Origin: Syncephalis plumigaleata
Lineage: Eukaryota; Zoopagomycota; Zoopagomycetes; Zoopagales; Piptocephalidaceae
Assembly (NCBI GenBank): GCA_025201365.1
Contig: JAIXMF010000008.1
Coordinates: 496,001-560,000, forward strand
DNA: 64,000 bases
Direction of reading: 5' to 3'
The number at the start of each line of letters is the position of its first letter. Positions within the stretch are counted from its first letter, which is position 1. Positions 54,635 to 64,000 of the stretch are shown piece by piece. The notes under the pieces were generated by a model. It was not told the DNA's origin and did not search any database. It saw only the letters and a list, made by a program, of their open reading frames with translations. The position numbers and the translations under genes were made by a program.

Positions 54635-57600
54635 ATGTCGAGCTCCGCCAGTATCGCGGAGTCAATTCCATCGGTGACATCTACGTTTAATGCGACACGA
54701 ATGGCATTTCCAGCTTCACATCGATTTGAGGACAACTTCTGGTCACCGAATACATTCGATGATGGCGACATTAACGACTACCGTTCCGGACTTGATGTGC
54801 TTTATCAGAAAATGCAGCAGGGCTGTGTTGAATGCGATGAGATTGCCAACTTTCTACGTCAGCGCATTTCCATCGAGGAACTATACGCGAGTAAGCTTAC
54901 CGATCTAAGTCAGCTCAAGCCTAATCCCAATGGTTTTGGTCGTGATGATGGTGCATCCTTACGACAAACATTCGAGAACATCAAGTCGGAAAGCGAGCAA
55001 CTAGGTAGTTGTCATCGTCAACTGGCCGATAACATCACAGTGATGGTGCTACAACCATTGATGCGATTCGCCGAGGAACATCGTCGACGAGTACAGGCTG
55101 GTATGAATGAATTGGATGGTGCAGTTGGTGACTTTGAAAGACAAGTAAGTCTACACTATAATATACTGATTTGAGTAATCGCAGTTATGTTTATTAACGA
55201 TGGTAAATCGCAATAGATTGATGTATTGGATCGTGCACACGATGACTATCTGAATAAATGTGAGCTTGCCGATCAAGCTGAATCAGAAGTGATGGCAGAG
55301 AAGGCACGTTTAAACGATGTCGACTACATGATCGAGAATCCTCGTCAGGCATTTGTTCGATTGGGCCCGCTTAGTTTCTCGACCGAACGAGATCTTGACA
55401 TATTCCTAGGTCGATTGCAGCAAAATATCCCGATGGAAGATGTTCGCTACTCGTTGTTCGGTGTTTATAAGCATTCGGTGAATGGTGAACTACTAGTTGA
55501 ATGGCTACTTCAATCCTGCCGTGAACACTTGAAATCACATCGAGCGGCCGAGGAAGTCGGACAGGCCATGATCAACAATGGTTATTTAAAGGTCGTTGGC
55601 ATGGGTAGCACATTCCAGGCACGCGCCAACTGCTATTATCAATGGCGTAGATTGGCACCGGATCCCGAGGAGGAGGAGCATCGAAAGTTACGTGCCGAAG
55701 CTGATGATGCCGACGATGTTTACCATCAAGCGGTATTCCGCGCAGAACAAGCTCGTATGCTGGTGGAGCAACGTCTCATGACCTACTACTACACCATGAA
55801 TCAAGCGGAACAGGAGCGAATTGAAGAGGTACGATCGGCATTCACCAATCTAGCGGTAGCACTCTCCAATGTCATGACAGTAACACAAGCGGTATGCGAT
55901 CGTATGGTCGTCTATCTCGAAGCGATGCGTGCCGATTTCGACATGCAATACTTTGTGCAGCAATATCGTACCGGTCCTTATTCGCCACGTCCTATTATCT
56001 ACGAGAACTACTATCATAGTCCGGCGTCAGATCAAGTATTCGGCGTTCCTATTGAAGAGCAAACCCGAATAATGCAAACAAAGATCCCGCCATTTGTCGC
56101 TAAATGCTTGAGTTTGATCGAAAAGGAACTACACACGCTATCGAATGAAGCGAAACAGCGTATGTGGATTGCACCACTACAACTACCGGTGGTGCATCGA
56201 TTGCGTTGTACGGTGAATACCGGTGAGCCGATTACCCTTAAACAGCTGCGACAATTCGATGTCAACACAGTAGTTGGTGCACTACGTCTATACCTGATGG
56301 AACTACCGGAATGCCTATGCACATCCCATCTATACGAACCAGTTAAGGCATTATACCGAAAAGGAGGTGACAATGTTGATGCACGCTTTTCCGCACTACG
56401 TAGCATGCTGACAACCATGCCGTCATCCAATTTCGACACATTAAATCGACTTATTAGTCATTTATACAAGTAAGTAAACGAGTATAGTATATTGAATCAT
56501 TATGCTAATGAACACATGTATATAGTCTAGTGCTATCTACTTCAGCAGATGACAGCTACTTGGCATCTCTAGGCATGACGCTTGGTCCAAGTATCTTACG
56601 TCCAGCGTACATAACTCGAGTGAACTTCCACGATCGTCATCCACAACGATTGGTACGCGACTTGATTGCAGCCTTCAGAGTTATATTCGCACCTATGCAT
56701 CGTTCCTCAATCGTGTCACTGGGCGATTACAGTATGCGACGTGACTCGCAAGATCTTTCCATGTTAGCGCCGAATGTACGTAAACGCATTCAAGAGGCCA
56801 CCGCCAGTCATATGAGTGATCGTGGCTCTATCCACTCGTCGGATTCACAATCAATCACTAGTCCGTTTTCCTCTTCATTCTCAGGAGCCGCTATACTTAC
56901 AGATGAGGTACTCGCCGCACAACCTGTCAACCTTCATGACAACGATGTCGATGCCGATAACGATGATGACAATGATGATGATGATGACGACGACATTCAT
57001 TCAGTATCGACATCATGGGATTCCGATCATGAAGAGTTAGCGACACAAGCAACTGAATCGCAAACCATGGAATCACCAGACATGATCGCCATGATCAATA
57101 CAGTTAGCAGCACTAGTATCATGGAGACAGAAGATGTCGCGGTTAAGCGTAGTCTAAGCAATGACAGCGGACGTGACATTAACGCTAGTCCACCTGGTGT
57201 GCAAACGCGTGATGTTGGACTAGACGACATCAATCTTGCTTCTCCTGCCACGGTTCATCATCCTAGATTGGCGGATATCCCCGATGATGTACATGATACA
57301 TTGGATCAAGCATCATCAGACAATATCATTGCAACAACCAACGATGTAGACCACGATATCGATATACGTCGTGAATCAGCTCAATCATTCCAATTGGACA
57401 ATGACTACGATCCAGAATCACCAAATGGCTATGATTATTACGAGGAACATAACAATGAACGTGAATTTGCCGATATCAATGTTACTGCTGATGTCGATAA
57501 TGATGATGATGATGATGATGAGCAATCCACCGCGACAACATCTATTGCAACAAAGGTCGCAGTCAGTATGGGAGTAGGCTTAGCATTGCACACGGCAATG

Positions 57601-60600
57601 AGTCACCTGCATGATCCATCATCATTAGAGGAACCGTCGCCCAACTCATCAGAGGATGAATCAGAAGATGTACGACAAGGAAATAGAGCTGCAGCATTGG
57701 CCGCTCTACTAGGCTCATCTGGAGATGCTAATGCCGAAGAAGACTCTAACGATGAAAGTGACGACGAGGCGTATAATCCACTAGAGGAAGTTGTATCACC
57801 ATCCTTTAGCATCTACGAACAGGCACGTCTGGCTATGCAAAGCAAACAGCAAGAGCAACAGCATGACACTGAATATGACGATGATGTTACTGCTACTGAT
57901 GTCATTGAGGAAGACAACGAGGATGAACTCAACGCAATGGCATTCACACCAACTAGTGCCGGACTTGTTCCACGTCTAGAGTTTAGTATATTCGAGTCAG
58001 ACGATATTGACGATGACAACGATGATGATCTTGATTTCGGTGCAGAAGATGGTGAATATCCAATTGACGAGCAATATTATGAACAATACGCACCACATGC
58101 TGCATCAAGTGGACCGGGAACACAATCAGCAACCTCATCAATTCTATGGTTTTCCGATAGTGAATCCGGCGAGGATGAAGACGATGAAGAGCTAGAGACC
58201 AATATGGATGCTGAAAGTACATCGGAAGAGACGGACGTGGTGATTCGACGTGACAGTCCTGACAGTGCAGCCACTTCTCTATCAGAAGCCGAACCCATTG
58301 CTCAAGAGATGATGGAAGAACTTATGGAGAAGGCACTAAAGGAAGTGGACGATCAAGATGTTCCTAATGATGACACGATGCCGATCGATGACTTGACCAC
58401 ACCACGCACAATGGAATCAACAGCTCATGTAACAGTTGATGTAGTCGATCAATCTACAACAGCTAATGATGTGGATTCAATTGATGTCGATACATCTGCA
58501 ACTACGACTAAGCCTAGATCATTCATTGATGAAGCATCAAGTATAGTCACTACTGATATTAATGTGGAAGACAATGCGACATTCAATGAATCGATATTAT
58601 CTCATGAGGATACTACAATCAGCAATTCTAATCAACTAGTATCTGAGACTGTTGTAACCGAGATTGTCAAAGAAGAAGTCGATATTACCTTGACATCCGA
58701 ACAGATTGATGATTCCATTGATCAACATTGCAATACACTAGAAGCAACTACTCATACATCATCTATTGATACATCAAATCATTTATTATTGAATGATATG
58801 GTTGAAGATACGACAAACAACAACGGCAACAATGATACTGAAATCGATACAGTAGATACAACTACAACATCAGATGTCATATCCATTGTTGAGGATACAA
58901 CTATCACTCGTACTGTTGATATTAATGATGACATCGAGATACAACAACATGATGCTAGTGTTACACCAACCGAGTTACCAAACGTATTATTCGATATGGA
59001 TGAGGCATTTGAAGCAGTTCAACATGAAGCCGATAATATTGCCAGCGAGACTATTAGTGATGTAATAGAAGCAGCTGTTACATCTGTTGAAGATAGCACC
59101 ATCGAATTGGATGAACAAGTCAGCGACAGCATAGTGGAATCTATTGATGAAGTAAGCGAGCAATGTTCTATTCATTCCATTTCACTAGTTGATCAACAAG
59201 CAGAACAAGAAGAGACAATGTTAGATGATGTCAACTTGCCTATTACCGAACTAGTTGAACAACATGAATCAATGGAAATCAACTTGACTACAACAACTGT
59301 ATCTATTGATGAACAATATGAACAATCAATGGAACAAGAAGAGATTGTAGTAACATCAACAGAGGAACGACAAATATCATTGAATGATGATGATGATGTA
59401 AACATTGATGAATCAATTTCGGTATTAGCACAACAAGTTGTACAATCTGATGCAATGATAGATCAAGAAACACTAGCAATAATGTCCAAGGATATCATGA
59501 CTATTGATGATACCGTAACTGAAGAAGAAAATGTTCAACATGTAGAAGAAGAGGATGAATCTATCATGACAGCACCTATGGTAGAAGAAGAAACTCATGT
59601 TGTTCCTGATTTAATTGTCGATGAAGAAGTCGTTACAGCAGACTTAGTAGAAGAAGAGTCGATAATAACAGCGGCTATGGTAGAAGAAGAAATCGTCACA
59701 CCCGACTCAGTAGAAGAAGAAGTTGTTACTGATGCAGTATTCGACACAGTTACTGAGGAAGAAGCTACTGATGCAGTATTTGATGCAGCTATCGAGGAAG
59801 AAGAAACGATTGCAGTATTCAACGTAGTTACCGAGGAAGAAGAAACAACTGATGTAGTATTAGGCGCAGTTACGGAGGAAGAGACCGCCGTGGTGCCTGT
59901 TTCAATTGCTGAGGAAGAAACTGCCGTGGTGTCTGATTCTATTGCTGAGGAAGAAGAAATCGTTACAGCAGACTTAGTAGAAGAAGAGTCGATCATAGCA
60001 GCGGCTACGGTAGAAGAAGAGATTGTTACATCCAACTCAGTAGTAGAAGAAGAAGTTGTTACTGATGCAGTATTCGATACAGTTACTGAGGAAGAAGCTA
60101 CTGATGCAGTATTTGATGCAGCTATCGAGGAAGAAGAGACGGCTGTAGTATTCGACACAGTTACAGAGGAAGAAACTAATGTGGTATCTGATTCTATTAC
60201 CGAGGAAGAAGAAATCGTTACAGCAACTACATTAGTAGAAGCGGAGGAAATTACTGTGGTCTCTGATGAAACTATTGAGGAAGAAACCGTTATAACAGCA
60301 GCTATGGTAACAGAGGAAGAAGAAATTGTTACAGCAGATGCATTGGTAGAAGAAGAAGAAACGATTGCAGTATCTGATTCTATTACTGAGGAAGAAGAAA
60401 CAACTGATGTAGTATTGGACGCAGTAACTGAGGAAGAAGAAACGATTGCAGTATTTGACGCAGTAACTGAGGAAGAAGAAACGATTGCCGTATCTGATTC
60501 TATTACTGAGGAAGAAGAAACAACTGATGTAGTATTGGACGCAGTAACTGAGGAAGAAGAAACGATTGCAGTATTTGACGCAGTAACTGAGGAAGAAGAA

Positions 60601-62076
60601 ACGATTGCCGTATCTGATTCTATTACTGAGGAAGAAGAAACAACTGATGTAGTATTGGACGCAGTAACTGAGGAAGAAGAAACGATTGCAGTATTTGACG
60701 CAGTAACTGAGGAAGAAGAAACGATTGCCGTATCTGATTCTATTACTGAGGAAGAAGAAACGATTGCCGTATCTGATTCTATCACTGAGGAAGAAGAAAT
60801 GATTGCAGTATCTGATTCTATCACTGAGGAAGAAGAAATGATTGCAGTATCTGATTCTATCACTGAGGAAGAGGAACCGGTTATAACGACGACTACGATA
60901 GAAGAAGAAACTACTTTAGTATCTGATGCAACTATCGAGGAAGAAATGACTGTAACAACGGTCACGATAGAGGAAGAAGAGGAATTGACATTGTCCACTT
61001 CAACTACATGTGAACATGAAGATGAATCTGATATCGATGCTGTAGAGAAAGTAATTAGTACAGTATCAGATGTAGTTACCGTAGAAGAAGATAAGATGAC
61101 TACTGTTGAATCAACATCACTTATGCCTACACCTACATTCCCTGATGATGATGATATGTTCTCTGTTATACAAACAGCAATTCATACACGTTTACCAGAA
61201 TCAGATGAGGAAGTAGACGATGAACATTATCACATTAAGAATGATGGTTTCTCATTGTCGAGTGATTTATTAATGAGAAACTATACTACAGATCCATACA
61301 TTCCATTGTCAGATAGCGAATATGATGAACCGGTAGAACTAGATCATGCTACTGATTCATTATCTAAATCATATAACAATGATACAGATCATGATGATGT
61401 TGATTACTCTGGTAGATACATGTCTATTCGTACCATTGTGTCACCACCATCACCATCGCTATCATTTAATGATGAGGATGACACTGCTGAACATGGTAAT
61501 CATCACAATGATGGCTACTTGAATGGTATGACAAGACAATTACAAGTCAATGCCTTGAATACAACAGATGGATCACTTGTAGTGGAGAAGTTCGAAGATG
61601 ATGCCACCTTCTCTGATGTAGCGAGTGATATGGATGAATTGAATACTGGACGTATCTCACCTGCTTCGTCGTCATTCATGGAGAAGCTTAGTCTCCTCGC
61701 TAATGCTCATCCAATGACTACAACTACAACCGATCTAGTTGAACATACGGAAGATGAAGTGGATTCGGATGAGGAAGTGGATACAGAACTGATGGAGGCC
61801 AAACTAAGAGCAATGCTGAATCGATCGACTGCATTATCTGACGATGAACAACTAGTGATTGCACCTCAAGATATACCATTACCACCTAGTCCATTTGTAT
61901 CGATTACCGTGACCGATACATCGATTGCACCTCATGATATACCATTGCCACCTAGTCCATTTGTATCGATTACCGACAATGAAGAAGATGAGGAAAGTGT
62001 CGCTGATGCATTCGATGCTAATGACTATCAAACAAGCACTATACCACCTGTAGGAAAAGTAGAACTGCCACTATAA
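54635..62076 (+). CDS. F-BAR/DEP/RhoGAP protein (Rgd2 type) with giant acidic tail
   Basis: Three exons (54635-55144, 55217-56469, 56526-62076), 2,437 residues. Domains: F-BAR/FCH (FEDNFWSPNTFDDGDINDY, YQKMQQGCVECDEIANFLRQ + RISIEELYASKL), interrupted by a DEP domain (YSLFGVYKHSVNGELLVEWL, AMINNGYLKVVG), second half of the F-BAR coils (QAEQERIEEVRSAFTNLAVA), then RhoGAP (FGVPIEEQTRIMQ, FDVNTVVGALRLYLMELPEC, LNRLISHLYKNLV and LGMTLGPSILRP). This order is that of yeast Rgd2, a GAP for Cdc42/Rho5 acting in membrane and polarity control. In the place of the catalytic arginine-finger motif G-I/L-x-R it reads RMWIAPLQ. The remaining about 1,700 residues are acidic and low in complexity (DDNDDDDDDD; VTEEEETIAV repeats), then DIPLPPSPFVSIT twice, a proline-rich motif of the kind bound by SH3 or EVH1 domains. 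The tail is far longer than in known Rgd2 proteins. Confidence 0.9.
59590..60885 (+). repeat. coding minisatellite of TEEEE repeats
   Basis: Within the acidic tail of the RhoGAP protein. Units of 13-15 codons ending (V/I)(T/I)EEEE alternate with AVFDAV, AVSDSI and DVVLDAV segments. Three consecutive 120 bp units (about 60366-60725) are almost identical, and the last copies are a 39 bp unit (60745-60870). Near identity suggests recent, ongoing expansion and length polymorphism. Confidence 0.88.
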
Positions 62077-62354
62077 AACAAAAGGAAAGCAGTATACTAT
62101 TCATTCCTAGTAGGCATATATACATATATAACAAGTGCCATGTTTCATAGTTGTTCAATTCGTGTGGTTATTCCGGTAATATACACTCACTTAGTGGTTG
62201 TGCTTACACACTTATCGACTATACTTATTCACGCGATTGTTTGTTTATAATAATAAAATATTATTTAATTACTTTTGAATAGTAACTTGTATTATTTATT
62301 TAGTTATTGCATAAATCTATTTGTAATATAAAACCTATATAACCTTAATTATCT
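62077..62354. other. short intergenic region between convergent genes
   Basis: AT-rich, with AATAAAATATT (about 62252) as a likely shared polyadenylation region for the RhoGAP gene (plus) and NAPE-PLD (minus). Confidence 0.5.
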
Positions 62355-64000
62355 TTATGATGTCCATGATTCTGCTAGATGATGATAACTTTCACCTAAT
62401 AAAGCATCAGGTGTGGTAGTACCTGATAGATTATCTATACAGTAATAGAATGATGATAGACAATATAACATGTCTTAATAATCATACTAGTAATAACTAC
62501 AATGTTCACTCACTTACTTTCAGGTGTTATAGAAGCATTAGAATGAGTTGTTGTACTTTCCGGTAATGAACTGGTTACTACGCGTGTCTCACCCAGTGGT
62601 AGTGTAATGAATGAATCGCCTAGCTTGTGATCCTCCACTGCTTTCCTTAGTCGTTCTGGTGGTTCCATATAATGCTATAATGTATTATGAATATGTGCAT
62701 GTATGTGTATTAATAAAGTAGCATTGACTTACCTCATCTGACATTAAGAATGTGCCCCAATGTACACCAATTGATAGTTGTGCTCCAATATCTTTATGTA
62801 TTTTAGCAGCATCATCTACATTGTTACATCGCAATAATTAACTATTGATATTCATGTCTCAAATAGTAACAACAATTACTTACCAGGATCAATGTGTTGA
62901 TGCTCCATATACCATCGAGGTGCATAACTTCCAATTGGAATGGTAGCAAGTGTAACAGGTCCTAATCGTTTACCTATCTCTTTAAACGCTGTACAATAAC
63001 CTGTATCACCACTACATTATAGCTATAGTTAGATAGTGTCATTAGCATACATTCATTATTGAATCTCACCAGTGGAAGAATGATGAAGATGGTCCTTTAA
63101 CGACGAAACCACACCATAATGACTGATTGACATCGAATAAAGAGCGTCCACTCCAATGCTTATTTCGTAGATAATAAGAATTACACTAATTAGCATTCAT
63201 TGATTCATTGAACATGTAATTCAATACGTACCTGTAATGGTGTAGCAGTTACGGTAAATCCGGCATTACCCTGGAATGTATGTTCCTGCCACCAATCGAG
63301 TTCAATCACTTTGTAGACACCTCGACGTGCAAACCAATCACGTAGGCCAAGTGGCACCACCCATTGTACAGTATTGTTAAGTGCATACACTACATGTTCA
63401 TCCAAATGATCGAAATGATTATGCGATACGAGTACAATATCAACATGCAAGTCGGATAGTTGACACGGAGTAGGACGTAATCGACGTGGTCCCAAATAAT
63501 TATTCACTGTACATTGACTAGTATTCATTACAATTAGTAACATGCATCGTAGTTCATTGTATTATGACATTTACCTGAATATCGGATCTGTTAATATATT
63601 GACACCGTCCAATTGTACCAAACAAGTGGACTGACCCAGCCATGTTACAGTTACCGGATATTGATGCTGACAGCGTTGTCCCTCGGGATACAAAAGTTCA
63701 AAGTTAGGCGTGACTAATGGTAATGTCTTCTTCACTTCCTAAATACATGATAACATACTAATGTAAATATTCCTATTCATTTATTATCTACTTGTAACTT
63801 ACCTCTGTTGATTTCGGTCTATGTTGATTCGGACGACCGAACCACCATCGAAGTACATCCCATAGCGTGTGGTCATGCCAGCCAGGATATGGATTAACGA
63901 ACTGTCCATCCACTAATAGCGACCAGTGCTCAGGCGGTACTTGTCCCTCCTCCAACGCCGGTGCTTCTTCATAGCGACGACGTTCAAGCAAGTGACGACG
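62355..64000 (-). CDS. NAPE-hydrolysing phospholipase D (metallo-beta-lactamase fold), 5' end cut by window
   Basis: Multi-exon minus-strand gene; the open frame runs off the right edge, so the N-terminus is missing. Visible in order: [38 protein letters not shown] (first strand pair of the fold); [19 protein letters not shown]; the metal-binding [19 protein letters not shown] (HxHxDH); [31 protein letters not shown] with the bridging Asp; [15 protein letters not shown]; and [20 protein letters not shown] with the last metal His. These are the signatures of NAPE-PLD, a zinc hydrolase releasing N-acylethanolamines from membrane N-acyl-phosphatidylethanolamine. The last exon (ending TAA at 62355-62357) encodes a short Thr/Ser-rich tail ending HHLAESWTS. 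Introns are short (about 45-75 nt). Confidence 0.92.

Noticed and set aside
59595-60998. 467-codon open frame on the minus strand, Ser/Val/Thr-rich
   Set aside because: It is the complement of the TEEEE-repeat tail of the RhoGAP gene; the GAA/GAG-rich codons read as TTC/CTC and TCT/TCC on the other strand never form stops. It has no independent gene features.

Overview
The window looks like nuclear DNA of an early-diverging, filamentous-type fungus. It is AT-rich, introns are short (about 40-110 nt, GTAAGT donors, CTAAT/CTAAC branch sites, TAG/CAG acceptors), and the recognisable genes are fungal or general eukaryotic: two mitochondrial PPR proteins, PEX11, TFIIE-alpha, the diphthamide J-protein DPH4, CLU1/TIF31, gluconokinase, a Cdc7-like kinase, a FAM192A/NIP30 homologue, a fungal F-BAR/DEP/RhoGAP protein and a NAPE-PLD hydrolase. 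No rRNA, tRNA or CRISPR array was found. The exact lineage (for example a zoopagomycete) is only a guess.

Layout. 1-3.85 kb: right part of a Ty3/gypsy element (RT/RNase H, integrase, 3' LTR) split by a 1.63 kb near-perfect palindromic DNA element; a second palindrome copy lies at 33.26-34.89 kb. 3.9-10.4 kb: minus-strand genes for a coiled-coil protein, a SAM methyltransferase and a secreted protein, separated by 2.5 kb of simple repeats. 11.4-19.5 kb: PPR protein, Ser/Thr/Asn-rich surface protein, dsRNA-binding-type protein, a 131 bp MITE and a secreted kinase-like protein. 20.2-27.2 kb: PEX11 between purine-rich blocks, then a 4.07 kb element with 21 bp terminal inverted repeats carrying an intact Fanzor (eukaryotic TnpB-like) nuclease gene; the MITE at 17.6 kb is its deletion derivative. 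27.5-31 kb: NIP30 and Cdc7-like genes, convergent. 36-47.5 kb: a dense block of housekeeping genes (PPR, gluconokinase, AIG2-like cyclotransferase, DPH4, TFIIE-alpha, CLU). 54.6-64 kb: a 2,437-residue RhoGAP protein with a huge acidic repeat tail, and the 3' part of NAPE-PLD.

The outstanding feature is 48.2-53.4 kb. It looks at first like a degenerate satellite, but every unit has the form acceptor AG, a few bases, donor GTAAGT. About 60 consecutive internal exons can be read, 44 of them exactly 3 nt (one codon), the rest 6 or 21 nt with three exceptions discussed below. Joined in order, they stay open in one phase only and give a charged helical protein with a ten-residue repeat built from a 1 + 2 + 7 codon exon cassette. 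This is a microexon gene of extreme form, in which most exons encode single amino acids. The introns resemble one another, so the gene appears to have grown by duplicating intron-plus-codon units.

The genes show no operon-like linkage; neighbours share only short intergenic spacers. Exon boundaries given here are read from splice consensus and reading-frame continuity, not from transcripts.
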